A stretch of 34,907 bases of DNA, taken from positions 1 through 34,907 of the forward strand of contig JBBRNH010000061.1 of assembly GCA_038230415.1 (NCBI GenBank). Direction: 5' to 3'. The notes beneath the pieces are model-generated. The model was not told the origin of the DNA. It did no database searches and saw only the letters and a program-made list of their open reading frames with translations. The DNA is from JBBRNH01 sp038230415. GTDB taxonomy: Bacteria; Bacteroidota; Bacteroidia; Cytophagales; Spirosomataceae. Shown piece by piece: positions 1 to 7,800 of the stretch; within the stretch, counting starts at the first letter, position 1, and each line of letters begins with the position of its first letter. Both the position numbers and the translations under genes were made by a program.

Positions 1-1724
1 CCACCTGCCAACGCGCTCAAATCAGCGGTTTGCTGGCCCGGTGCGGGTGTAATGCGCTGCACTAACCGCCCGCTCGTATCCAGAACTTCCAGCAAATTCA
101 GTGCGGCATTATCCCAGCCAACGATGCCGACGGTCGGGTTCGGATAAACCTGTAAATCGGGTGACGGTTCAGGTTGCTCAATGCCCGTAACGAGTGTGTT
201 TACCGTTGGCCCGCCAATCACGGGGCGCAGCAGAAATGCGCCCGGCTGGGCGAGCGCGGTAGAGGCTAAGTTTTGCTCCCAGTTGCCGCTGCCGGCATTA
301 TAAAAAATCTCGCGCCCAAACGGGCTGTTGCGGTCAAAACCGAGCCGGATAATGGCAATATCATCGGCACTGATTTGTTGGTATCCCACAAAAAACGTGT
401 CAGTCACGGCTACGGCCCGGTTAAAGGTAAACGTGACGAAACCGTTGCGGGTGGCCGGGTACTGAATCGGGAACGACTGCGTAAACACTAATTGCCCCGG
501 TCGACCCCGGCTGTTGCCATATACGCTGACGGTGAATGCCTGTCCCGTTTGGTCGGCTTTGAAGGGCATCAGACACGCCCGAACGCCGGTCAGTACGTCG
601 GCTTTATTCACCACAAACCGCACTGCCACGCGCTCGCGCTGCCCGATTTGCAGGGCGTATTCCGCGCTGCCGTCGTCGTAGGCGTAGTAATCGTCCAGCA
701 CGGTCTGGCTCGAAATCGTATCGTTTCGGCGCAGGTCAATGGTTGGGATAGACGGGTTTTGGTTGTCGGTTGTCAGCACCGAGAACGTGTGTTTCAGCAC
801 GGCGCGGGTGCCGCTAAACGTAGCGGGTAACGGCGTGGGCCGCACTACTTTACGCTGATTCGAGAGAGCGGCAATGAGCGTAGAAGCCGTAACGGGTAAG
901 TCCTGCACAAGTTGCCCGGTGGTGAGTTCCTGGGTAGTAAAGCGAAAGGTGGTAAAGTTAAAATTGTTGTTGAGGTTGTTGATGTCGGTCGAGATCGTAT
1001 CAGACGTTTCGCCAGCCGGGTTCAGCAGGTATTGTTTCAGGGGCATGGCCGTGTAGCGTTTCAAAAACGGCGTGAGCGGCAGCCGGGCGGCAATGTCGCG
1101 GATAAATCGGTCGAACACGCTGCGGCCCCGGTTCATGTACAGATAATCGAGGTTCCAGGTGTCGAACGCGCCCGACTGCCGCCCATACGTCCTGAACCGA
1201 AACTGAAACGCGCCGTGCATAAACCGGCTGTCGCGCACGGCCACAAATGCCCGTTGTGCATTGGCATCGGGTTGGCCGCCCACCTGAAACCAGACCTGCT
1301 CCCAGCCGCCCAAACGGTTCAGGAACTCCAATTTCAGGGAATCGCCGAGGTCGGGGAGTTCACCGAAGCGGGCGCGTTGCCAGTAAAAACTCAGGTAAAC
1401 CGAATCGGTGGGGGCGAGGCCGACCAGGGTAATGGGTTGCGACGTAAGCGTATCGGTGTAGCCGTTGGCAAACTGACTGATGAAGGTGTACGGAAATCCG
1501 TTGGCCCGTAGTCCGTCGAAACTGGCAATATTAACCGACGGGTGGCTGATTCCCAGCGTGTTGTTGATATAAACACCACTGCCCGACACCCAGTTTTTGG
1601 GATCGGGGGCGGTGTTTGATGTCGAAAAATCATCGAAAAACGGTAACGTCAGCGAGACCGGGGTGGTTTGGGCAGTAGCCCAGGAACTCATCAGCCAGAG
1701 CAGGCCGAGTACATATCGTTTCAT
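1..1724 (-). CDS. T9SS-secreted protein with C-terminal sorting domain (3' end cut by window edge)
   Basis: An open frame of at least 574 codons runs leftward from an ATG at 1724 off the window edge without a stop. The N-terminus is a signal peptide (MKRYVLGLLWLMSSWATA, cleavage probably before QTT). Around residues 330-345 is an Asp/Tyr-rich motif (DDYYAYDDGSAEYAL) that recurs in secreted Bacteroidota proteins. Near residue 524 comes LQVYPNPTVG, the typical opening of a type IX secretion C-terminal sorting domain, followed by the expected beta-rich tail (LLEVLDTSGRLV), cut before its end. Export by Sec and then across the outer membrane by T9SS is therefore likely. No catalytic domain is recognised, so its role outside the cell is unknown. 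The start codon directly follows a 7-base tandem repeat. The rightward open frames over this stretch are antisense shadows. Confidence 0.85.
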   Translation of the reverse strand, partial: MKRYVLGLLWLMSSWATAQTTPVSLTLPFFDDFSTSNTAPDPKNWVSGSGVYINNTLGISHPSVNIASFDGLRANGFPYTFISQFANGYTDTLTSQPITLVGLAPTDSVYLSFYWQRARFGELPDLGDSLKLEFLNRLGGWEQVWFQVGGQPDANAQRAFVAVRDSRFMHGAFQFRFRTYGRQSGAFDTWNLDYLYMNRGRSVFDRFIRDIAARLPLTPFLKRYTAMPLKQYLLNPAGETSDTISTDINNLNNNFNFTTFRFTTQELTTGQLVQDLPVTASTLIAALSNQRKVVRPTPLPATFSGTRAVLKHTFSVLTTDNQNPSIPTIDLRRNDTISSQTVLDDYYAYDDGSAEYALQIGQRERVAVRFVVNKADVLTGVRACLMPFKADQTGQAFTVSVYGNSRGRPGQLVFTQSFPIQYPATRNGFVTFTFNRAVAVTDTFFVGYQQISADDIAIIRLGFDRNSPFGREIFYNAGSGNWEQNLASTALAQPGAFLLRPVIGGPTVNTLVTGIEQPEPSPDLQVYPNPTVGIVGWDNAALNLLEVLDTSGRLVQRITPAPGQQTADLSALAG

Positions 1725-1741
1725 TATCCATTATCCATTTA
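1721..1741. repeat. Short 7-base tandem repeat at a start codon
   Basis: The word CATTATC occurs twice head to tail (1722-1728, 1729-1735) followed by the related CATTTAC. It fills the gap between the stop of the PASTA gene and the start of the secreted-protein gene and overlaps the ATG of the latter. It shares its 7-base period with five larger elements in the window. Confidence 0.6.
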
Positions 1742-2509
1742 CTACTGTGGCTCAATCGGCCCGACCACCCAAATATCAACCACCTCGCCAATCCGAATCC
1801 GCTCGCCGGCGCGGGGCCGCTGCCGAAGTACCGTGCCGACGGCCTTATCAGGATCAGTTTCCTGAATAATCGTGCCAACTTGTAAATCAGAGCCTTTGAT
1901 GGTCAGTTTTGCTTCGTCGAGGGGCATGTCCACAACGTTGGGAGCGGCAAACGTAGTATTGCCCAGCCCGTTGCCGATTTCCACGTCAATCTTCGCGCCC
2001 TTCGGCACCGACGCGCCCGGTGCAATGGCCTGACCGTTATAAAATTGTGCCAGCACCGAATTTTTGGCTAAATCAGGTTTGTACCGTTTTTCGCCCAGTT
2101 CTAAGCCCACTGATTTCAGGGCTAATTCGGCACTCCGAAACGTTAGATCGGTGAGCTTTGGCATCGGAATCATCGGGGCCACGCGCTTGGTGAGGGTCAG
2201 GTAAATCTTGCGCCCTTCTTTCACCTTCGCCCCGGCTCGCGGGTATTGTGCCAGCACCGTAAGCGGTTCGGCGCGGGCCACAAACGTACAATCGCTGACT
2301 TCGTAACGCAGGTCGCGGTCGCCGAGAAAGCCATCGAGTTCGCCCAAGCTCATCCGCGATAGGTCGGGAACGGTGATGGTTTGGCCGTGATGGGTTGAAA
2401 CGGGGAGATACACGAAGAAAAATCCCAGAAACAGGGTGACAAACAATGCGACGATAATGCCAATGTGAATGAACAGGTCGGTTCGGGTACGGGTACTGAT
2501 TTTAGCCAT
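1742..2509 (-). CDS. PASTA domain-containing membrane protein
   Basis: This 255-residue protein has a short cytoplasmic N-terminus, one membrane helix (about residues 13-36) and then three consecutive PASTA modules (roughly 43-110, 113-181 and 188-252), each with the usual pattern of a V/MPxL opening, a Gly-rich turn and a VxVxIG-type strand. PASTA modules are known to bind peptidoglycan fragments or lie along the cell wall. There is no kinase domain, which is normal for the stand-alone PASTA proteins of Bacteroidota. The topology suggests a periplasmic sensor or scaffold anchored in the inner membrane. It lies 17 bases upstream of the secreted-protein gene on the same strand, so the two are probably co-transcribed. 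The partner is unknown. Confidence 0.85.
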   Translation of the reverse strand: MAKISTRTRTDLFIHIGIIVALFVTLFLGFFFVYLPVSTHHGQTITVPDLSRMSLGELDGFLGDRDLRYEVSDCTFVARAEPLTVLAQYPRAGAKVKEGRKIYLTLTKRVAPMIPMPKLTDLTFRSAELALKSVGLELGEKRYKPDLAKNSVLAQFYNGQAIAPGASVPKGAKIDVEIGNGLGNTTFAAPNVVDMPLDEAKLTIKGSDLQVGTIIQETDPDKAVGTVLRQRPRAGERIRIGEVVDIWVVGPIEPQ

Positions 2510-2535
2510 TCCACAAAATTAGGGCATCGGCCCGC

Positions 2536-3126
2536 TTACCGATACCCGCCAAGCATTTTTTTGATGTATTTGCCCACGATGTCAAACTCCAGATTCACGA
2601 TGTCGCCCGGTTTCAGGTCGCTAAACGTAGTGTGTTCGTAGGTGTAGGGGATGATGGTGACGCGGAAACCCGTCTCGTGCGCGTTGAACACAGTCAGGCT
2701 CACGCCGTTGATGCAGATAGACCCTTTTTCGACGGTTACGTTTCCGGGTTCTGCATCATACTCAAAATCATAGAGCCAGCTACCGCCAACGTCCTCAACA
2801 TGAACGCAACGGGCGGTTTGGTCAACGTGGCCCTGCACAATATGCCCGTCGAAGCGGCCATTGGCGGGCATACAGCGTTCGAGGTTCACGCGGTCGCCCG
2901 GTTTAACCATGCCGATATTGGTTTTTTTCAGCGTTTCGTCAACGGCGGTAACGGTGTAGCGGTCATTGTTGAGGCTCGTCACGGTCAGGCAAACCCCATT
3001 GTGGCTCAGGCTTTGGTCTATTTTGAGTTCGTGCGTCAGGCCCGACGACAACGTAAAGGTCAGGTTGGTGCCTTCGGGCTGAATGGCTTCCACGCGGCCT
3101 GTAGTCTCGATGATTCCGGTGAACAT
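2536..3126 (-). CDS. ribE: Riboflavin synthase (alpha subunit)
   Basis: The 196-residue protein starts with MFTGIIE, the signature N-terminus of riboflavin synthase, and contains two tandem lumazine-binding barrels (about 1-92 and 93-190). The motif NGRFDGHIVQGHVD at the junction and NGVSLTV in the second barrel match the family. It converts two molecules of 6,7-dimethyl-8-ribityllumazine to riboflavin plus 5-amino-6-ribitylamino-uracil, the last step of riboflavin synthesis, as a cytoplasmic homotrimer. Length is normal. No other rib gene is nearby. It is 26 bases upstream of the PASTA gene and reads in the same direction, so read-through is likely. A pair of inverted hairpins separates it from the methyltransferase upstream. 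Confidence 0.95.
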   Translation of the reverse strand: MFTGIIETTGRVEAIQPEGTNLTFTLSSGLTHELKIDQSLSHNGVCLTVTSLNNDRYTVTAVDETLKKTNIGMVKPGDRVNLERCMPANGRFDGHIVQGHVDQTARCVHVEDVGGSWLYDFEYDAEPGNVTVEKGSICINGVSLTVFNAHETGFRVTIIPYTYEHTTFSDLKPGDIVNLEFDIVGKYIKKMLGGYR

Positions 3127-3152
3127 GGTAAGGGTTAGTAATTAAGGTGTTC

Positions 3153-3240
3153 CAGACAGCATTCTGTTGTCTGAGTTGGCAAAATAAGTAGGTGAAATCC
3201 AGTGAAATTTACCGGGGTTCAGACAGCAGAATGCTATCTG
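3153..3240. repeat. Pair of inverted palindromic hairpins (REP-like)
   Basis: Two imperfect palindromes of 21 bases, each opening with CAGACAG and closing with (T/A)(G/T)(T/C)TG-type complements, lie at 3153-3173 and 3220-3240. Read in opposite directions they are near-identical over about 27 bases (shared core AGCATTCTG), so the unit is palindrome, 46-base spacer, inverted palindrome. The right copy overlaps the last codons of the methyltransferase gene. The layout resembles REP/BIME elements and could stabilise or terminate transcripts; neither is followed by a clear T-run. Confidence 0.6.
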
Positions 3241-4006
3241 AAACACTTTGACTACTGACTGCTACTATAAACAACGAACTGCCAAACGGGGTTCGGGGCA
3301 GGATGCGGGTTTCGAGCCGGACGAGTTGATACAGCGTTTCGTTGATGAACGGGCCGGGGTATTGCACGTCGGAGGTGGGTGCGTTGGGGCGTTGCCAGCC
3401 GAGCCAGAGTTGCAGGTTTTGCCACTGCCGAACGGCCAGAATCAACGGCGACAATAACAAACTCCAATAGGTAGATGACTGAATTTGTAATCCGGCTGGT
3501 GGCGTAAGTCGCTCAAAATCAGCGCGAATAAATCGGCGGGTGCTGCCAACGGCCAGATCATGCGCCCCTCTGAATACCGAAAACGCATTGTTGTTGCTGA
3601 TGAGCAACCCGCCCGGAGCCAGCCGTTTCCGTAGTTCGGTCAGGAGTTGGGCAAGGGTCGCATCATCGAAATAACAAAAGACATCGTTGCAGATAACCAC
3701 ATCGAACGTCTCTCCAAAGCGGTACGTTGCCAAACTGTTCAGGTCAAGAACGTCCACATTCAGGCCACGTTCCCGGCAAAAATCAACCGCATCGGTGGCA
3801 CCGTCAACGCCGTGCAGGTTGGTGTAGCCTTGCTTTCTGAGATAGTCGAGTAGCCCGCCCGTGCCGCAGCCTGCATCAAAAATCCGCAGGGTTTTATTGC
3901 CGGGAAAACGGCGGCCAATGGCACCGGCTACGCGCTCGTGCAGGATTCTGTACCACCAGAGCCGCCCTTCGAGCCGGAACATTTGCTGGTTTTCGTGCGG
4001 GTTCAT
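3209..4006 (-). CDS. Class I SAM-dependent methyltransferase
   Basis: The 265-residue protein carries the SAM-binding motif I DAGCGTGG at about residues 44-51, an acidic motif near GVDGATDAVDFCRERG, and post-I/II motifs in FDVVICNDVFCYFDD and LRKRLAPGGLLISNNN, which is the standard seven-strand methyltransferase order. The C-terminal 100 residues are family-specific and contain a hydrophobic stretch (LLLSPLILAV), perhaps for membrane contact. Its substrate is not evident. Its start overlaps the glycosyltransferase stop in an ATGA, and it is the last gene of a four-gene sugar operon, so methylation of a sugar or glycolipid is a reasonable inference. The final ten codons are encoded within one arm of an inverted hairpin pair, suggesting the C-terminus was extended or replaced by that element. 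Confidence 0.8.
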   Translation of the reverse strand: MNPHENQQMFRLEGRLWWYRILHERVAGAIGRRFPGNKTLRIFDAGCGTGGLLDYLRKQGYTNLHGVDGATDAVDFCRERGLNVDVLDLNSLATYRFGETFDVVICNDVFCYFDDATLAQLLTELRKRLAPGGLLISNNNAFSVFRGAHDLAVGSTRRFIRADFERLTPPAGLQIQSSTYWSLLLSPLILAVRQWQNLQLWLGWQRPNAPTSDVQYPGPFINETLYQLVRLETRILPRTPFGSSLFIVAVSSQSVSDSILLSEPR

Positions 4007-4737
4007 GGCGTTTTCAAAACGGACCCGGCCTCATTCACCAAATACGGCGGTTGGTTGCTGGCAGATAGCCGGTTGATGTATTCACCAAAAATGATCCTGA
4101 AAAATAGGGTGATAAGTTTGGGAACCGTGTAATTCGATTGGCCTTCGGCGCGGACGTGGTGCGGCACCAATACACTTGTCACGTTACGGGTAGCCCCGAA
4201 AATCAGCGCGTCAATGTACGGATGCGGCCCCCGATACCGGATAATTTCGTTGACTACGGCCCGGCTGATGAGTTTGAAACTCGACAGATACAAACCGCGC
4301 GGTTTGCCGAGGGTGACGGTCGTGATTTGATTGAGCAAGCTACTTCCCGTATTGCGAAACCAGCTATGTTTTTTGTCGGCGTAGCGGCTGTACACCACAT
4401 CGAATTTGCCGGAACGAGCGGTATTAAGCAGGGTTAAAATGGCTTCGGGAGGATTCTGGAAATCATCGTCAATAACAGCCGTAAACCGGCCCTGTGCGTA
4501 ATTCAGGCCACACAGCACGGCGTTAAACTCGCCAAAATTCCGGGATAAATTCATAAACCGGACGGTCTCAAACCGTTGGGCGAGGTCCCGGCAAACCGTA
4601 GCGGAGGCATCGTGGCTGCCATCGTTCACCAAAATCACCTCGAAAGATTCGGTTTGCAGGGCCGTCTGCAATTGCGCTACCAACGGCCCGATGGTGCGTT
4701 CGCTGTTATAAACCGGGACAACAACGGTCAACTCCAT
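4003..4737 (-). CDS. Family 2 glycosyltransferase (dolichyl-/undecaprenyl-phosphate sugar transferase type)
   Basis: The start at 4737 (MELTVVVPVYNS) is chosen because the GT-A fold begins there; the frame stays open for 80 more codons upstream, but that extension is low-complexity and lies inside the aminotransferase gene. The 244-residue protein has the nucleotide-binding strand VVVPVYNSE, EVILVNDGS, the metal-binding VIDDDFQNPPE and a C-terminal region (SNYTVPKLITLFFRI) like that of polyprenyl-phosphate glycosyltransferases of the DPM1/ArnC group. It lacks the two extra membrane helices found in ArnC. It probably transfers a sugar from a nucleotide to a lipid carrier or glycan. It overlaps its upstream neighbour by 10 bases and its downstream neighbour by 4, indicating translational coupling. 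Confidence 0.85.
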   Translation of the reverse strand: MELTVVVPVYNSERTIGPLVAQLQTALQTESFEVILVNDGSHDASATVCRDLAQRFETVRFMNLSRNFGEFNAVLCGLNYAQGRFTAVIDDDFQNPPEAILTLLNTARSGKFDVVYSRYADKKHSWFRNTGSSLLNQITTVTLGKPRGLYLSSFKLISRAVVNEIIRYRGPHPYIDALIFGATRNVTSVLVPHHVRAEGQSNYTVPKLITLFFRIIFGEYINRLSASNQPPYLVNEAGSVLKTP

Positions 4738-5816
4738 TGATTGATAGCGGTTACGATATGCTCGGCTTCGGTGTCGGTGAGAGTCGGGTTGAGGGGCAGA
4801 CTGACAACGGTCTTGTGCAGCCGTTCCGAAATCGGGAACGAGTGGCCGTGCCATTGCGGAAACGCCTGTTGCTGATGGGGCGGAACGGGGTAATGCACGT
4901 CGGTTCCGATGCCGTTCTGTTTCAGGTAGTTGCGGAAACGGTCGCGCTCCGGGTGGCGAACCACAAACAGGTGCCAAACGTCGGCAAGCGTACTATCGGT
5001 GGGTGGCAGGGTAACGTCGGGGTTGGTGATGTGGGTTAGGTAAAAGTGGGCCAGGCTGCGCCGACGGGCGGTTTCTATCTCCAGAAATGCCAGCTTTTCT
5101 GTTAAAATGGCGGCTTGCAGTTCGTCTAAGCGGCTGTTATGACCGGGGTAGGTGGTGTGGTATTTCTGGCCGGAGCCGTAATTGCGCCAGGAACGAAGGC
5201 GTTCGGCGAGGGCATCGTCGTTGGTGGTGATGGCCCCGGCATCGCCCAAGGCACCGAGGTTTTTGGTGGGATAAAAACTAAATCCGGCAGCGTGGCCGAG
5301 GTTGCCCGCCCGCTTGCCCTTGTGCAAGGCTCCGTGCGCCTGAGCCGCGTCTTCAAGCACCAGCAGGTTATACCGTTCGGCAAGGGCGTTGATGGCGGTC
5401 ATGTTGCAGCATCGCCCGTAGAGATGAACGCACAAAATGACCCGCGTTTTTGGGGTAATAGCCGCTTCGATGCCGTCAGGGTCGAGGTTAAACGTTTCAC
5501 TGTCAGGCTCAACCAGCACCGGCACCAGCCCGGCGTGGGTGACTGCCAGCACAGCCGCAATGTAGGCGTTGGCGGCTACGATTACCTCGCTGCCGGGTGG
5601 TAGCTCCCAGGCTTTCAGCGTGAGGGTGAGTGCCTCCAAGCCATTACCAACGCCAATGCAGTGCCGGGTGCCGCAGTAGCCAGCCCAGGCCCGCTCAAAC
5701 GTTTCGACCTCTTGCCCCAGCACATACCAGCCCGATTCCACCACCCGATTGATAGCCGCCTGGACACGGGTTATGTGGGGTTTGTTAGTCTGGCTAAGGT
5801 CTAAAAACGGAATCAT
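4728..5816 (-). CDS. DegT/DnrJ/EryC1/StrS-type PLP-dependent sugar aminotransferase
   Basis: The 362-residue protein has the full-length fold of sugar 3- or 4-aminotransferases. The PLP Schiff-base lysine is Lys185 in FYPTKNLGALGDAGA; the cofactor-ring aspartate is in EDAAQAHGA (Asp156); the phosphate-binding glycine and the GNGLEAL segment are near residue 58. It would use glutamate to aminate a keto-deoxysugar nucleotide. The gene directly upstream is a FdtA/QdtA-like cupin isomerase, which is the usual partner of 3-aminotransferases such as FdtB/QdtB, so dTDP-3-amino-3,6-dideoxyhexose formation is the best guess. Substrate assignment is by context only. It is overlapped at both ends by neighbours (4 and 10 bases). 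Confidence 0.88.
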   Translation of the reverse strand: MIPFLDLSQTNKPHITRVQAAINRVVESGWYVLGQEVETFERAWAGYCGTRHCIGVGNGLEALTLTLKAWELPPGSEVIVAANAYIAAVLAVTHAGLVPVLVEPDSETFNLDPDGIEAAITPKTRVILCVHLYGRCCNMTAINALAERYNLLVLEDAAQAHGALHKGKRAGNLGHAAGFSFYPTKNLGALGDAGAITTNDDALAERLRSWRNYGSGQKYHTTYPGHNSRLDELQAAILTEKLAFLEIETARRRSLAHFYLTHITNPDVTLPPTDSTLADVWHLFVVRHPERDRFRNYLKQNGIGTDVHYPVPPHQQQAFPQWHGHSFPISERLHKTVVSLPLNPTLTDTEAEHIVTAINQWS

Positions 5817-6211
5817 GCCGCGATGACTTCCGGCTGAATACGGCTTGCCGGGTATGGCTCGTAGATGTAATCGGCTTTGTCGTAGAGTTCGTTAGAGAGG
5901 ACAAACAAAACGGCATCGTCTGAAAAACTATCCATCACGTGCCAGTCTTGTGGCTCAATGACCAAGCATTTTTCGGGATTATCTAACCAGTATTCTTCAT
6001 GGGTTTTCCCGTCTTCGACCAGCACCCGGCATTTCCCGGCAACGCATACCAGGGCGTTCCAGGTTTTGATGTGCCGATGCCCGGCGCGAGGGGCATCGCC
6101 AACGCCGTAAATATAAAATGCCCGCTGAATGGCTCCCGGCAGAACTTTTTCAAAGACTGTTAAATGTCCCTTCTCAGAAGAAAAGGTTTGCAACTGTAAA
6201 AGACGCGCCAT
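5813..6211 (-). CDS. FdtA/QdtA/WxcM-like cupin, probable dTDP-keto-hexose 3,4-isomerase
   Basis: The 132-residue protein is a single-domain cupin. It has FYIYGVGDAPRAGHRHIKTWNAL in the place where FdtA/QdtA enzymes have FYI(Y/F)..P....RGxHAHK, so the active-site histidine pair (GHRH) is kept, followed by the strand ALVCVAGKCRVLVEDG and a C-terminal VLSNELYDKADYIYEP like the ASDxYDExDYIR of the family. These enzymes isomerise dTDP-4-keto-6-deoxyglucose to the 3-keto sugar, which the adjacent aminotransferase would then use. It is the first gene of the operon. The conserved lysine after the HAH motif is replaced by Ile-Lys, so activity is likely but not certain. Confidence 0.75.
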   Translation of the reverse strand: MARLLQLQTFSSEKGHLTVFEKVLPGAIQRAFYIYGVGDAPRAGHRHIKTWNALVCVAGKCRVLVEDGKTHEEYWLDNPEKCLVIEPQDWHVMDSFSDDAVLFVLSNELYDKADYIYEPYPASRIQPEVIAA

Positions 6212-6288
6212 TAGAATCGGATGAGTGTATGACTTGGGCGTAAATTTATGGCATCTTTGCCCGGAAACGTTAATTGAATTTTAATCAG
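6212..6288. promoter_or_regulatory. Divergent promoter region
   Basis: The 77 bases separate the leftward sugar operon from the rightward DUF1684 gene. CATCTTTG at 6252-6259 resembles the Bacteroidota -7 box TAnnTTTG (one mismatch) for the rightward gene. On the other strand TAAATTTA is a weaker match for the leftward operon. No good -33 TTG is correctly spaced, so this is tentative. Confidence 0.4.
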
Positions 6289-6921
6289 ATGACAAAAAAA
6301 CGGATTTACTTACTCACTGGTGTCCTGATTAGCGCAATTGTGGTGGGTTTTCTGATACTGAACACCATTACTAACCCCAACGAACCCGCTGTTTCATCCG
6401 TAGAATATAAGCAACAGATCGAGACAGAACGGCGTAAAAAAGATACCTTCTTTCGGGACGACACCGGGTCGCCAGTTACCGACAAACGCTCGTTTACGCA
6501 CCTGACTTATTACGCACCAACCCTGGCGTTTCGGGTTTCGGCCCGGCTCGAACCCTTTGCCGATGCATCCCAAAAAATGACCGTCCGCCTGAGCGATGGC
6601 TCTGAAGAGATATACGAGAAATATGCCCACGCCGTTTTTGAACTCAACGGTCAGGCTTGTCGGCTGCTCATCACCAAAACCAACGGGAATTACTCAATTC
6701 TGTTTCGCGATGGCACATCCGGCAAAACAACCTACGGCGGGGGGCGGTACTTAGACCTCGATGCCGACCAACTCACCGGCAACCGAACCACACTCGATTT
6801 CAACGCGGCTTATAACCCCTACTGCGCCTACAACACCAGCTACGCCTGCCCCCTGCCCCCCGCCGAAAACACGTTGCCGGTGGTGGTTGAAGCCGGTGAA
6901 AAACAGGGTGAAGGGCATTAA
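6289..6921 (+). CDS. DUF1684 domain-containing membrane-anchored protein
   Basis: The ATG at 6289 is preferred over an in-frame TTG at 6274 because the membrane helix begins right after it. The 210-residue protein has one N-terminal helix (about 5-26) and a soluble domain that ends with the motif YNPYCAYNTSYACPLPPAENTLPVVVEAGEK, shown here only as part of the longer DUF1684 signature (residues about 174-203). DUF1684 proteins are widespread in Bacteroidota and Actinobacteria; their biochemical function is not established. The two cysteines in the signature are conserved in the family. The protein probably faces the periplasm. The next gene starts 15 bases downstream. Confidence 0.85.
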   Translation: MTKKRIYLLTGVLISAIVVGFLILNTITNPNEPAVSSVEYKQQIETERRKKDTFFRDDTGSPVTDKRSFTHLTYYAPTLAFRVSARLEPFADASQKMTVRLSDGSEEIYEKYAHAVFELNGQACRLLITKTNGNYSILFRDGTSGKTTYGGGRYLDLDADQLTGNRTTLDFNAAYNPYCAYNTSYACPLPPAENTLPVVVEAGEKQGEGH

Positions 6922-6936
6922 CCTACACTGATTACC

Positions 6937-7782
6937 GTGAAAACCTTTCTTCTATATATCTTTTTTGTGGTGGCTTTTCCTATTTGTATGGTTGCTCAAA
7001 CGCCGGACTCGCTTAAAACGAAGCCCGCCCGCCCCGCCCGCACGCCGTCAACGCCGGATAATATCACCCGTACCGATTACCAGACCCTCGGCCAATTCCT
7101 GGGTAATAACCCCGGCACGATTGTTAATCAGGTAGATAACAGGTATGAAGGCTTGCGGGGAACGCCCTATTTTTTGCCTGATTGGTTGGTCGGTGAGGTT
7201 GAACTCAATGGCGGTATCAAATACAAAAACCCAGAACTAAAGTTCGACGCGGCCCGGCAAAACCTGATCGTGAAAAACCCCCGAACGGGAGATTCGGTAA
7301 TTGTTGACTCGCGGCAGGTTGTCCGGTTTGTTTTGTATCAGAGGGGAGCCACTTCGCCGGGTGCGGCCACCGAAACTGCAACGGTTCGGGGGGATGCCGC
7401 CCAGCCCCAAAATGTCTGGCTGTTCAGGCGGTATGCCGATTTGAAAACCGACTACATAGACCCCGGCAACGGCTATTTTCTGGTGCTATACGAAGGCAAA
7501 ATAACGTTGCTGAAGCAGGTGAAAAAAACATTCAGAAAAGCCGATTATAAAGACCCGTATTCCAACAACGTTCGGTATGACAGCTACGACGACGATGCGA
7601 CGTATTATCTCCTGCGCCCCGACCGGCAGCTTGTACGGATAAAACGGTCGAGAAAAGCTGTATTTGACGCATTGGCCGACCAAAAAACTGCCCTCACCGT
7701 CTTTGCCGACGCGCAGAAACTAAGCGGCAAGACCGACGACGACCTGGTGAAACTGGTTCAATTTTACAACGGGTTGCACTGA
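6937..7782 (+). CDS. Exported protein of unknown function
   Basis: Starting from GTG at 6937, the 281-residue protein opens with a clear signal peptide (MKTFLLYIFFVVAFPICMVA, cleavage before QTP), then a Pro/Arg/Thr-rich linker and a mixed alpha/beta body rich in Tyr and Asp (for example NNVRYDSYDDDATYYLL near residue 206). No catalytic motif or named domain is recognised. The pattern of a YPD-like beta region followed by basic residues and a helical end (KTALTVFADAQKLSGKTDDDLVKLVQFYN) is common in periplasmic proteins of Bacteroidota. It may be co-transcribed with the DUF1684 gene 15 bases upstream. The Bacteroidota -7 box for the following nspC lies just behind its stop. Confidence 0.75.
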   Translation: MKTFLLYIFFVVAFPICMVAQTPDSLKTKPARPARTPSTPDNITRTDYQTLGQFLGNNPGTIVNQVDNRYEGLRGTPYFLPDWLVGEVELNGGIKYKNPELKFDAARQNLIVKNPRTGDSVIVDSRQVVRFVLYQRGATSPGAATETATVRGDAAQPQNVWLFRRYADLKTDYIDPGNGYFLVLYEGKITLLKQVKKTFRKADYKDPYSNNVRYDSYDDDATYYLLRPDRQLVRIKRSRKAVFDALADQKTALTVFADAQKLSGKTDDDLVKLVQFYNGLH

Positions 7783-7788
7783 CGGTTG

Positions 7789-7796
7789 TACCTTTG
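7789..7796 (+). promoter_or_regulatory. Bacteroidota -7 promoter box of nspC
   Basis: TACCTTTG is an exact TAnnTTTG match ending only 4 bases before the nspC ATG at 7801. The start point would therefore fall on or next to the start codon, implying a leaderless or nearly leaderless mRNA. No -33 TTG has the ideal spacing. Confidence 0.6.
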
Positions 7797-7800
7797 CAGT

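Noticed and set aside
273..1511. Several rightward open frames over the left end of the window
   Set aside because: They are antisense to the secreted protein reading leftward from 1724, which has a signal peptide and a sorting domain; the rightward products have no protein character.
4738..4977. An 80-codon N-terminal extension of the glycosyltransferase
   Set aside because: It overlaps the aminotransferase gene and consists of Arg/Pro/Ser-rich sequence without homology features; the fold begins at 4737.
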